From: Kaistia defluvii
GTDB lineage: Bacteria; Pseudomonadota; Alphaproteobacteria; Rhizobiales; Kaistiaceae
Length of the DNA: 64,000 nucleotides
Assembly: GCF_040548815.1 (NCBI RefSeq)
Contig: NZ_JBEPSM010000001.1
Coordinates: 992,001-1,056,000, forward strand
Direction: 5' to 3'
Shown here: positions 16,893 through 24,875 of the stretch, piece by piece
How positions within the stretch are numbered: the first letter of the stretch is position 1
How the letters are laid out: the number at the start of each line of letters is the position of its first letter
The notes under the pieces: generated by a model
What the model was told of the DNA's origin: nothing
Seen by the model: only the letters and a program-made list of their open reading frames with translations
Databases searched by the model: none
Made by a program: the position numbers and the translations under genes

Positions 16893-17753
16893 TTATGTCG
16901 CGTCGGCCGGTCCGGTGACGACCGGAGTATCGGAGGCCGAACCCCATTCGGCCCAGGAGCCGTCATAGAGCGCGACATCCTTGGCCCCGATCGTGCCGAG
17001 CGCGAGGGTGAGGATCGCGGCGGTGACGCCCGATCCGCAACTCGTGACGATCGGCTTCGAAACATCCACGCCGGCGGCTGCAAACGCCGCCTCGATCTCG
17101 GCTGCGCTCTTCAGCTTGCCGTCGGCAATGAGAGACCCGGCCGGTACATTGCGGCTGCCGGGCATGTGCCCGGAACGCAGGCCGGCGCGGGGCTCTGGCT
17201 GCTCGGCGCGAAAGCGTTCGCCCGGCCGGGCATCGACGATCGTCGCGCTGCGGTCCGCCACCAGGTCCCGCATGTCGGCGATCGAACGCACCTGCGCCGC
17301 GTCAAGCTCGGCATGGAAGGTCTTGGCGGCCGGTTTGGCTTCTCCGGTCTCGACCGGTCGGCCTTCGGCGACCCATTTCGGGAAGCCGCCCTCAAGGATC
17401 CGCACATCCTTCGCGCCCATCACGCGAAACGTCCACCAGACGCGCGGCGCGGAGAACAGGCCGGCACCGTCATAGACGACGATCGTCTGCGTATCGGAAA
17501 TGCCGAGCTTACCGACCGTCGCCGCGAATTGCTCGGCCGAAGGCAGCATGTGGGGCAGGCCGGAGTCGGTGTCCGCTACCTTGTCGAGATCGAAATAGAC
17601 GGCGCCTGGAATATGCGACGTCAGGAATTCGCCGGCCGCGTCCCGGTTGGCGTTCGGCAGGTACCAGGAGGCATCGACGACGGAGATCGACGGGTCGCCC
17701 AGGCGGTCGGCAAGCCATTCGGTCGAAACGAAGGTGGTGGCGCGGTCGATCAT
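16893..17753 (-). CDS. sseA: 3-mercaptopyruvate / thiosulfate sulfurtransferase
   Basis: Two-domain rhodanese protein of 286 residues that transfers sulfane sulfur from 3-mercaptopyruvate or thiosulfate to thiol acceptors. The N-terminal inactive domain has VSTEWLADRLGDPSISVVDASW and GIPGAVYFDLD-like HIPGAVYFDLDKVAD. The C-terminal domain carries VDARPGERFRAEQPEPRAGL and the active loop CGSGVTA, whose glycine-serine composition favours mercaptopyruvate over thiosulfate. Length is typical. It lies 34 bases after alaX and 14 before the MOSC gene in one operon. Confidence 0.9.
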   Translation of the reverse strand: MIDRATTFVSTEWLADRLGDPSISVVDASWYLPNANRDAAGEFLTSHIPGAVYFDLDKVADTDSGLPHMLPSAEQFAATVGKLGISDTQTIVVYDGAGLFSAPRVWWTFRVMGAKDVRILEGGFPKWVAEGRPVETGEAKPAAKTFHAELDAAQVRSIADMRDLVADRSATIVDARPGERFRAEQPEPRAGLRSGHMPGSRNVPAGSLIADGKLKSAAEIEAAFAAAGVDVSKPIVTSCGSGVTAAILTLALGTIGAKDVALYDGSWAEWGSASDTPVVTGPADAT

Positions 17754-17787
17754 GTCCGTCTCCCGGAATCGGAATGCGTTAGCGGCG

Positions 17788-18504
17788 TCAGGCGAAGCGG
17801 ATGCGCACGCGCCGGTTCTGCTTGCCCTTGTTCTCGATCTTCGCCACGACGAGGGCGCCGATCTCGCTCGTCGTCTGCACATGCGTGCCGCCACAGGGCT
17901 GCAGATCGATATCGCCGATCCGAACGAGACGGACGCGGCCGCTGCCCATGGGCGGCATCACGCTCATCGTCTTGACCAGACCGGGATTGGCGAGGAGTTC
18001 CTCGTCGGTGATCCACTCGGTCGAGACGGCGTGGTCCGCGGCCATGAGCGCGTTGAGCTTTTCCTCGATCGCCTCCTTGGCCGGCACCGCACCGTCGATG
18101 TCGAAATCGAGATGCCCTTCCTCCGCGCCGATCCGCCCGCCCGAGACCGGGAAGGGCAGCGCGACCGTCAGGAGATGCAGGCCGGTGTGGATGCGCATGT
18201 GGCGATGGCGCGTTGCCCAGTCCAAATGCTGGACGACCGTTTCGTCGGGCGAGGGCAGGGCGGAGCCCTCCTCCGGCACGTGCACGATCTCGCTCTTGCT
18301 GTCGCCATAGACCGTCGTCGCGATCTTGATCATCGACCCGTCGGCGCGTTCCAGCGTGCCGGTATCGCCCGGCTGGCCGCCGCCGGTGGCGTAGAAGATC
18401 GAGCGGTCCAGCAGGATGCCACCCCGCTCGTTGATGCCGACAACCCTGGCCTCAGCGGTCGAAAGATAGGCATCGTCGCGGAAGAGCAGGGTCGTTTCGG
18501 TCAT
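17788..18504 (-). CDS. Alanyl-tRNA editing protein AlaX
   Basis: Free-standing editing domain, 238 residues, that hydrolyses Ser-tRNA(Ala) or Gly-tRNA(Ala) mischarged by alanyl-tRNA synthetase. The zinc site is complete: HTGLH supplies the HxxxH pair and CGGTH the CxxxH pair. GGGQPGDTG matches the AlaRS second-additional-domain opening, and RHRHMRIHTGLHLL leads to the catalytic region. ATG 18504 shares one base with the cysK stop (TAATG), so translation is coupled. Why an editing factor is joined to cysteine genes is not known. Confidence 0.9.
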   Translation of the reverse strand: MTETTLLFRDDAYLSTAEARVVGINERGGILLDRSIFYATGGGQPGDTGTLERADGSMIKIATTVYGDSKSEIVHVPEEGSALPSPDETVVQHLDWATRHRHMRIHTGLHLLTVALPFPVSGGRIGAEEGHLDFDIDGAVPAKEAIEEKLNALMAADHAVSTEWITDEELLANPGLVKTMSVMPPMGSGRVRLVRIGDIDLQPCGGTHVQTTSEIGALVVAKIENKGKQNRRVRIRFA

Positions 18505-19544
18505 TACAGCGCCTTTTCGTAGGGGACGGACATGTCCGCATGCCCTTCCAGCCAAGCGGGGACCGGCAATCCTTTTTCGCGCAGGAACGCCGGATTGAAC
18601 AGCTTCGATTGATAGCGAGTGCCATAGTCGCACAGGATGGTCACGATGGTGTGCCCGGGTCCGAGCGCCTTGGCGAGGCGGATCGCGCCGGCAAGGTTGA
18701 TGCCCGACGAACCGCCAAGAACCAGTCCCTCATGCTCGGCGAGGTCGAAGACGACTTCCAGCGCCTCGGTGTCGGTGATCTGGTACGCGGCATCGACGGG
18801 GGCGCCTTCCAGGTTGGCGGTGATGCGGCCCTGGCCGATGCCCTCGGTGATCGACGATCCCTCGGCCTTCAGCACGCCGGTGGTGTAGTAGCTGAACAGC
18901 GCCGCGCCGAGCGGATCGGCCAAGGCGATCTGGATGCTGGGGTTGCGTTCCTTCAGCGCGATGCCGATGCCGGCGAGCGTCCCGCCAGAGCCGACTGCCG
19001 ACACGAAGCCGTCGACCTTGCCGTCCGTCTGCGCCCAGATTTCAGGGCCGGTCGTCTCGATATGCGCCTGCCGGTTGGCGACATTGTCGAACTGGTTGGC
19101 CCAGATCGCACCATTCGGCTCCGTCTTCGCCAGTTGCTCGGCGAGGCGGCCGGAGAGCTTCACGTAGTTGTTCGGGTTCTTGTAGGGGACCGCCGGCACC
19201 TCGATAAGCTCGGCGCCGGCAAGCCGGAGCGCGTCCTTCTTTTCCTGCGACTGGGTCTCGGGAATGACGATGACCGTCTTGAAGCCCAGCGCGCTCGCCA
19301 CCAGCGCCAGGCCGATGCCCGTATTGCCGGCGGTTCCCTCGACGATCGTGCCGCCCGGGCGGAGTTGCCCCTTAGCCATCGCATCCCGGATGATGAACAG
19401 CGCCGCGCGGTCCTTGACGGACTGGCCCGGGTTCATGAATTCGGCCTTGCCCAGGATCTCGCAGCCCGTCTCCTCGGACGCCCGGCGCAGGCGGATCAGG
19501 GGGGTGTTGCCGATGGCTTCGATGACGGAGGGGAGAACGGCCAT
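18504..19544 (-). CDS. cysK: Cysteine synthase A
   Basis: PLP enzyme, 346 residues, that makes cysteine from O-acetylserine and sulfide. The Schiff-base lysine is in MNPGQSVKDRAA (about residues 36-47). The substrate loop TAGNTGIG and the phosphate-binding loop GSGGT are intact, as is the C-terminal serine region EGLVLGGSSGINLAGA. It is slightly longer than E. coli CysK (323 residues), with a C-terminal extension; this form is common in alphaproteobacteria. First gene of cysK-alaX-sseA-MOSC. Confidence 0.9.
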   Translation of the reverse strand: MAVLPSVIEAIGNTPLIRLRRASEETGCEILGKAEFMNPGQSVKDRAALFIIRDAMAKGQLRPGGTIVEGTAGNTGIGLALVASALGFKTVIVIPETQSQEKKDALRLAGAELIEVPAVPYKNPNNYVKLSGRLAEQLAKTEPNGAIWANQFDNVANRQAHIETTGPEIWAQTDGKVDGFVSAVGSGGTLAGIGIALKERNPSIQIALADPLGAALFSYYTTGVLKAEGSSITEGIGQGRITANLEGAPVDAAYQITDTEALEVVFDLAEHEGLVLGGSSGINLAGAIRLAKALGPGHTIVTILCDYGTRYQSKLFNPAFLREKGLPVPAWLEGHADMSVPYEKAL

Positions 19545-19661
19545 GATCGCTTTCTTGAACTGGAGGCAGGGAGGCTAGCGGGCCCACAGACTGGCTTTAA
19601 CCGGACCCGCCGGGCAAAGCACCATTCCCCGGCAGCTTCGACGCGTGCGAAATATCATGCT

Positions 19662-21122
19662 TCATTCCTCTGCAATTCCGGAAGACGAATCCACATCATC
19701 TTCGCGCATCTGGGCAAAGGCACGCAAAGCCCGCTCGCGTGTAGCACCGAGATCTACAATCGGCTCGGGGTATCCGGCGACGCCACCCGCTTTCCAGGGG
19801 GCATGAATGTGCTTGGCCGGAACATCCGCCAGCTCGTGCACATGGGTTCGCACATAGTCGCCTTTGGCGTCGAACTTTTCGCCCTGCAGGACGGGATTGA
19901 AGACGCGAAAATAGGGCGCCGCATCGGCGCCGGAACCCGCGACCCATTGCCAGCTGGCCGGGTTGTTCGCGGCGTCGGCATCGACCAGCGTGTCCCAGAA
20001 CCACGCCTCGCCAATGCGCCAGTCGACCATTAGGTTCTTGATCAGGAACGAGGCGGTGATCATGCGCACGCGATTGTGCATGAAGCCGGTCTGCCAAAGC
20101 TCGCGCATGCCGGCGTCGACGATCGGAATGCCGGTCCGGCCCTGCTGCCAGGCGACCAGAGCTGTCTCGTTGACGGCAGGCCACGGAAAAGCGTCGAACC
20201 GCGGCTGGAAGTTGCGCGTGGCGAGATCGGGCTGGTGGAACAGCAGGTGCCAGGAGAATTCGCGCCAGCCGATCTCGGACAGGAACTTGTCTATATTGGC
20301 CTGCCTGATCTTTGCCGTATCGCCGAGCGCCTCGGGCGAAACGCCATGCCAGAGCTGGAACGGGCTGATCTCGCCGAAGCGCAGATGCGGCGACAGGCGC
20401 GATGACGCGTCGGCGGCCGGCTCGTCTCGATGGGCTGCATAGTCCTTCAGCCGCTCCGCGCGAAAGGCCTGGAACCGTGACTGCGCGCCGGCTTCGCCGG
20501 GCGTCCAATTGGCTCGCAGGTCGCCAGCCCAATCCGGCCGGGTCGGCAGAAGCTTCCAGCTTTCGAGGTCGTCGGATCGGAGGTTCGCGAGCGGCGCGGG
20601 AAGGGTCTTCGGGGCCGGAAGCGGCGCGCGTGGCGTTTGCGCCCGGCAGGCGTTCCAGAACGGCGTGAAGACGCGAAACGGCTGGTCGGCCTTGGTGCGC
20701 ACGGTCCAGGGCTCGAAAAGCAGGTTGGCCTGGAAGCTCTCGACCGCGGCGCCCTTTTCCTTCAATGCCGTCTTGATGGCAGCATCGACGGCGCGCTCGC
20801 CGCCGCCATAGCGGCGGTTCCAGAAGACGTGGCCTGCATCGATTTCGGCCGCAAGCTCCAGCAGCACTTCCTGCGCCGGGCCATGCCGCAGCACGAGCGT
20901 CTGCCCCTGTTCGGCCAAGGCTTTACCGAGCGCATCCAGCGATCCGTGCAGCCACCATTTGGACGCGCCGCCGAGCGGGCGGATGCCCTCGCTCATCTCG
21001 TCGAGGATGTAGAGGACGACGAGCGGGGCTGCGATCTTCGCTCCCGCCGTCAGGGCGGGGTTGTCGGCAAGGCGCAAATCATCGCGCAGCCAGACCAGCG
21101 TGGGCTTCAGGTTATCGGCCAT
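19662..21122 (-). CDS. phrB: Deoxyribodipyrimidine photo-lyase
   Basis: Class I CPD photolyase of 486 residues that repairs UV dimers using light. The N-terminal antenna domain starts with PTLVWLRDDLRLADNPAL. The FAD domain has LRFGEISPFQLWH, FLSEIGWREFSWHLLFH, the lesion and FAD-contact region MRELWQTGFMHNRVRMITASFLIKNL, and WDTLVDADAANNPASWQWVAGSGADAAPYFR split over the C-terminal lobe. Length is standard. The start codon follows the acyltransferase stop by one base, so the two are co-transcribed. Confidence 0.93.
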   Translation of the reverse strand: MADNLKPTLVWLRDDLRLADNPALTAGAKIAAPLVVLYILDEMSEGIRPLGGASKWWLHGSLDALGKALAEQGQTLVLRHGPAQEVLLELAAEIDAGHVFWNRRYGGGERAVDAAIKTALKEKGAAVESFQANLLFEPWTVRTKADQPFRVFTPFWNACRAQTPRAPLPAPKTLPAPLANLRSDDLESWKLLPTRPDWAGDLRANWTPGEAGAQSRFQAFRAERLKDYAAHRDEPAADASSRLSPHLRFGEISPFQLWHGVSPEALGDTAKIRQANIDKFLSEIGWREFSWHLLFHQPDLATRNFQPRFDAFPWPAVNETALVAWQQGRTGIPIVDAGMRELWQTGFMHNRVRMITASFLIKNLMVDWRIGEAWFWDTLVDADAANNPASWQWVAGSGADAAPYFRVFNPVLQGEKFDAKGDYVRTHVHELADVPAKHIHAPWKAGGVAGYPEPIVDLGATRERALRAFAQMREDDVDSSSGIAEE

Positions 21123-21123
21123 G

Positions 21124-22146
21124 TCACTCCGCCGGTGCGAATTCTTGCGTCTTCACCCGGTCAATGCGCGCCCAGCCGGGCCGTTCAAACAGGAAGCGCA
21201 GCCGCGTGCCGCGCACAGCCCAGTAGAGCAGCAGCGGCACGAGCACGCCCATTGCCGTCACGATCAGCGATACGGAGCCGAGATCGGGAATGACTCCAGT
21301 GCGCAGCAGAAGCACGCGGGTCGCCGCCATCGGCAGGAAGAAAGCGAGATAGATGACGATCGAATGCTCGCCGCAATAGCGCAGCGGCGCCATGAGATCT
21401 GCCTTGGAGAGCAGGGCCGAGAAGGCGACGACGGCGCAGGCGCCAAGGATGCCAAGCCCAAGCCCGATGAAGGGCATTTCGGAGACCCCGCCAAACACCG
21501 CGAAGCCGTTGATGAGGCCCCAGGCGACCAGCCCGAGCACCGCCAGGGCCGGTTGGGCGATAACCGCCGCGGCAAGACGGAATACCTGCGGCGCGAACAG
21601 GTATCCGGCATAGAAATAGACGAAGCGGGAGGCGAACTCGTCGGGAATCGTCCAGCCCGTATGGATCGGTGCGATTTCCAGAACGGCAGCGGCGAGCAGC
21701 ACGATCCAGGACGGAACGCCGCGCAGCAGCTTGGTCACGGCGAAGAAGATCGGCAGCAGATAGATGAACCAGAGCGTGCCGAAAGGCTCGATGAAGGCGA
21801 GCAGGAACTGCCCGAGCGCCCCCGCGACGCCGTCTTCAGCCGCCATGCCGGGCGCCTTGAAGGCGAACTGGATGACCAGCCACAGAACGTAGAAATAAGC
21901 GAAGTGTACGATCTTGCGGTCGGCATAGGTGCGCCAGTCGCGATCGATGACCTTGGCCAGGAATAATCCCGAGATCAGGAAGAAGTCCGGCATCCGGAAG
22001 GGGCGGGCGAAGGCCACTACATGGCCGAGCCAACTCTCCGCGCCGGCGGCCTTTTCGACGCCGAGTGTCGAATGCATCATCACCACCATGATGATGCAGA
22101 ACCCCTTGGCGTAATCGACCCAGTCGATCCGGGCGCGTCCCGACAT
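21124..22146 (-). CDS. Acyltransferase 3 family membrane protein
   Basis: Integral membrane acyltransferase, 340 residues and about ten helices, expected to move an acyl group onto a surface carbohydrate or lipid. ARIDWVDYAKGFCIIMVVMMHS holds the family's helix 1 with its catalytic-type histidine (MMHS). FRMPDFFLISGLF and KIVHFAYFYVLW follow the family pattern. ATG 22146 starts two residues ahead of this region; an in-frame ATG at 22215 would add a 23-residue polar tail. Its stop is one base before the photolyase start. The acceptor is unknown. Confidence 0.85.
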   Translation of the reverse strand: MSGRARIDWVDYAKGFCIIMVVMMHSTLGVEKAAGAESWLGHVVAFARPFRMPDFFLISGLFLAKVIDRDWRTYADRKIVHFAYFYVLWLVIQFAFKAPGMAAEDGVAGALGQFLLAFIEPFGTLWFIYLLPIFFAVTKLLRGVPSWIVLLAAAVLEIAPIHTGWTIPDEFASRFVYFYAGYLFAPQVFRLAAAVIAQPALAVLGLVAWGLINGFAVFGGVSEMPFIGLGLGILGACAVVAFSALLSKADLMAPLRYCGEHSIVIYLAFFLPMAATRVLLLRTGVIPDLGSVSLIVTAMGVLVPLLLYWAVRGTRLRFLFERPGWARIDRVKTQEFAPAE

Positions 22147-22214
22147 TGATTGCCAACCCCGTTTAGACTGCGAGCAAGACGAAGAGCCGGAAGCGTTGAT
22201 CCCGTGAACGGACA

Positions 22215-22237
22215 AGGCGGCAGGGAATCCGCCGCCT
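22215..22237 (-). terminator. Possible hairpin terminator after the small secreted protein gene
   Basis: AGGCGGC (22215-22221) and GCCGCCT (22231-22237) form a 7-bp GC-rich stem with a nine-base loop, 27 bases past the stop codon on the minus strand. Only TGTCC follows, without a real T-run, so the call is weak. Confidence 0.35.
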
Positions 22238-22263
22238 CGTGGAGTCAGGATCGTCGCGTGTGC

Positions 22264-22614
22264 TTAGTGGATGCCGCGCTGGGCAGCGCAGTTCTTGGCG
22301 ACAGCGACTTCGATCAGGGCGATGCGCTCGCCGCGCACATGCGCCATGAACTCTTCATAGGTCGGATTCGGCGTCCGGATGCCGAGCAGGATAAACTGCA
22401 GCGTCGGATTGCGGCGAAGCTCGTCCCAGCTGTTGTTGTTGCTGGAGATCGGCACGTTCAGCGCCTGGATCCGGCTGGCGATCTCATCGCAGGAGAGATT
22501 GCGGAACTGGCTCGGATCGACCGGCTGGATGGCCTCGGTCTGCGCGCTGGCGGCGGTCGCGCCGGCAACAAATCCCAACGCTGCCAATGCGATCAACGAA
22601 AAGCGTCTCATCAT
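22264..22614 (-). CDS. Small secreted protein of unknown function
   Basis: Unrecognised 116-residue protein with a clear signal peptide, MMRRFSLIALAALGFVAGAT, and a likely cleavage after ASA at residue 24. The mature part has two cysteines (C42 in NLSCDEI and C109 in AKNCAAQ) that could form a disulfide. It contains an Asn-rich turn SSNNNSWDELRRNP and a mixed charged C-terminal half. AGGAGA precedes the two adjacent ATG codons at 22614 and 22611. It stands alone between the acyltransferase and the Gfo/Idh gene. Periplasmic location is well supported; function is not. Confidence 0.75.
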   Translation of the reverse strand: MMRRFSLIALAALGFVAGATAASAQTEAIQPVDPSQFRNLSCDEIASRIQALNVPISSNNNSWDELRRNPTLQFILLGIRTPNPTYEEFMAHVRGERIALIEVAVAKNCAAQRGIH

Positions 22615-22729
22615 GGTCTCCTGTCGCCGAAGCCTAAAATAGGGTTCGGAGCAATATAGAACGACGGGCGCCGCTTTGCATCGCGCTTTGCTGGCATGGC
22701 TAACGCCGCCTGCACGGGAAGCGCGAAAC

Positions 22730-23866
22730 TCAATCGTTCTGCAGCAGCGCGGCCTCTTCCTCGGAGAGGCTCGCAGGGCGGACCGAGCTTTCCGGCAGGG
22801 TGACGGCGGATCCGGAAACGCCGGCCTGGAGAATGCCCTCCAGGATCTCCAGGACATGCAGCGCCAGTTCGCCGGATGCGCGCGGCGGCGAGCCATCGCT
22901 AAGGGACCGCGCGAGGTCCGCGACGCCGAGCATACGGTAGTTGGCGCGATCGGGCGCATCATAGGGCCAGTTGATGCGGCCGTGCAGCGTGTCGGCGGTG
23001 GAGAGTTCCCGCCATGGCTCGCCACGGGCGCTGAGACCGACCGTGCCGCCAAAAGTATCGGGATCCGGCAGGCGCATCGATCCCTCGGTGCCGTGCAGTT
23101 CGATCGGATGATTGCTATGCCGGAAGACATCCCAACTCATGCCGAGGGTGACGCTGGCGCCGGAGACGAACTCGATCAGCGCCATGATGGTGGTCGGCGT
23201 GCCGACGGGAAAGGTGCTGCCGTGGTTCGGTCCGGGCGCCGTGATCCTGCGCTCCACCTCACCGATCGTGCTCAGCGCCATGACCCGTTTCGCCCGGCCG
23301 AGCAGGTTGACCAGCATGGTGACGTAATAGGGGCCCATGTCGAGGACCGGGCCGCCGCCCGGCTGGTAGTAGAATTGCGGCGCCGGATGCCAGTGCTCCA
23401 TGCCGCGCCCCATCATGAAGGCCGTTCCGGCGACCACCCGGCCGATGGCGCCCTCATCCATCAACCGCCGCGCCAGCCGGCCGGCCGCGCCCAGGAACGT
23501 GTCGGGCGCCGAACCGATGGCGAGGTTCCGCCGCCTGGCCTCCGCAACCAGGGTGCGGCCTTCGGCGGCCGTGGCGGCGAGGGGCTTTTCCGTGAAGACA
23601 TGCTTGCCGGCAGAAAGCGCTGCCATTGAGATTTCGAAATGCGCGTTCGGGACCGTCAGGTTCAGGACGAGATCGACATCCTCCGCCGCCAGCAGCGCGT
23701 CCACGGTGAGCGCGCGCAGGCCGTACTCGCTCGCCCGTCTTTGAGCCGCCTCCCGCTGCATGTCGGCACAGGCACGCAGCTCCACGCCCGGAAACAGGGC
23801 GGCGTTGCGCAGATAGGTGCTGGCGATGTTGCCGCAGCCGATGACGCCAATTCCCAGTCGCTTCAT
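22730..23866 (-). CDS. Gfo/Idh/MocA-family oxidoreductase (minus arm of sugar locus)
   Basis: NAD(P)-dependent sugar dehydrogenase-type protein of 378 residues. The N-terminal Rossmann motif GVIGCGNIAS is at about residues 6-15, the cofactor-and-catalysis block FTEKPLAATAAEG at about 93-105, and the C-terminal substrate domain has GGGPVLDMGPYY with the conserved His/Asp region replaced by MGPYY. ATG 23866 has GGGGGAGA just upstream. It is divergent from the seven-gene operon starting at 24047 and shares its promoter region, so co-regulation by the DeoR protein is likely. The substrate is unknown; family members oxidise free sugars, inositols or glycosides, often at C3. Confidence 0.85.
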   Translation of the reverse strand: MKRLGIGVIGCGNIASTYLRNAALFPGVELRACADMQREAAQRRASEYGLRALTVDALLAAEDVDLVLNLTVPNAHFEISMAALSAGKHVFTEKPLAATAAEGRTLVAEARRRNLAIGSAPDTFLGAAGRLARRLMDEGAIGRVVAGTAFMMGRGMEHWHPAPQFYYQPGGGPVLDMGPYYVTMLVNLLGRAKRVMALSTIGEVERRITAPGPNHGSTFPVGTPTTIMALIEFVSGASVTLGMSWDVFRHSNHPIELHGTEGSMRLPDPDTFGGTVGLSARGEPWRELSTADTLHGRINWPYDAPDRANYRMLGVADLARSLSDGSPPRASGELALHVLEILEGILQAGVSGSAVTLPESSVRPASLSEEEAALLQND

Positions 23867-23892
23867 GTCTGTCTCCCCCAACTTTCACACCC

Positions 23893-23918
23893 GTGCGAGT
23901 CCTCCCCCGAACTCGCAC
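23893..23918. promoter_or_regulatory. Perfect 8-bp inverted repeat in the divergent sugar-locus promoter
   Basis: GTGCGAGT (23893-23900) and ACTCGCAC (23911-23918) are an exact inverted repeat with a ten-base C-rich spacer, 27 bases upstream of the minus-strand Gfo/Idh start. It could be an operator for the operon's DeoR regulator. Confidence 0.5.
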
Positions 23919-23946
23919 TCTGCGCCTCGATGCGCATTCGTGCGTC

Positions 23947-23985
23947 ATCATGCTTGACCGGCGCGCACAAAACAGCAAGCATGAT
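23947..23985. promoter_or_regulatory. Perfect 10-bp inverted repeat in the divergent sugar-locus promoter
   Basis: ATCATGCTTG (23947-23956) and CAAGCATGAT (23976-23985) are an exact inverted repeat with a 19-base spacer, 61 bases before the plus-strand operon start. Arm length, spacing and position between the divergent genes fit an operator for a multimeric sugar regulator. CTTGACC inside it resembles a -35 element. Confidence 0.6.
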
Positions 23986-24046
23986 TTCAACGAACCGTAG
24001 TCGACGCGCGCCGGGCGCGGCGTCCGCAACCTGGAATCCGTGCATC

Positions 24047-24856
24047 ATGCTGCAGATCGGCTGCCAGACCTATACTTGGGAAATGCTCGGCGACCGCTGG
24101 AGCGGCGGGCCGGACGATCTGCTCGATGCGATCGCCAGCGCCGGCTATTCCGGCATCGAGATCACCGACACCATGATCGGCTCCTATGTCGGCAAGCCGG
24201 AGGCCTTCGGCCGTGCGCTCTCGACGCGGGGACTGGAACTGGCCGCCTTCGCCTGCGCCAGCGACAGCGGCTACACCGAGCCCGACCGGCTCGCGAGTGA
24301 TCTTGCCATGATCGATCGCACGCTCGATTTCGTGGCGGCGTTTCCAGGCGCGGTGCTGTCGCTGGGGAGCGCCACCGTAATGTCGCCGGGCGATCGCGAG
24401 GGAAAATTCGCGGCGGCTGCGGAGCTCTACAACGCGGCGGCCGAGCTGGGCGAGAAGGCGGGCGTGCCGATCGCCGTGCACCCCAGTTCGCATCACAACA
24501 CGCTGCTGTTCAGCCGTGCCGACTATGACCGGCTATTTGCCCTGACCGACCCGATCCGGCTCGGCTGGGTGCCAGATACCGGCCATATCCTGCGCGGCGG
24601 CATGGATATTCTCGACACCTTGACCACCTATCGTGACCGCATCCGCTACCTGCATCTGAAGGATGTCGACGCGGCCGGCGACTGGCGGATGCTGGGTTCC
24701 GGCATCTGCGACACGCGGGCGGTGGTCGAGATCGTCGCCGCGAGCCCGAACTTCAACGGCTGGCTCGTGCTCGAAGAAGAATCGGACGTCGCCGCAGCAG
24801 GCCCGGCCAAGGCCGTCCAGACCAATCGCGAGACGATGCGAGCGCTGCTCGCGTGA
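24047..24856 (+). CDS. Sugar phosphate isomerase/epimerase (TIM barrel), first of operon
   Basis: Xylose-isomerase-like TIM-barrel protein of 269 residues. Members bind a divalent metal and isomerise sugars, or eliminate the aglycone from 3-keto-glycosides. Metal-ligand regions are visible: AVHPSSHHNT, VPDTGHILRGG, RYLHLKDVD and VLEEESD. The start is taken as ATG 24047, just before IGCQTYTWEML; no good Shine-Dalgarno is seen, and an upstream in-frame ATG at 23981 lies inside the inverted repeat. It is the first gene of the seven-gene plus operon and precedes a Gfo/Idh gene, a pairing typical of oxidise-then-isomerise pathways. Confidence 0.85.
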   Translation: MLQIGCQTYTWEMLGDRWSGGPDDLLDAIASAGYSGIEITDTMIGSYVGKPEAFGRALSTRGLELAAFACASDSGYTEPDRLASDLAMIDRTLDFVAAFPGAVLSLGSATVMSPGDREGKFAAAAELYNAAAELGEKAGVPIAVHPSSHHNTLLFSRADYDRLFALTDPIRLGWVPDTGHILRGGMDILDTLTTYRDRIRYLHLKDVDAAGDWRMLGSGICDTRAVVEIVAASPNFNGWLVLEEESDVAAAGPAKAVQTNRETMRALLA

Positions 24857-24875
24857 ACGCCAAGAAGGATATTCC

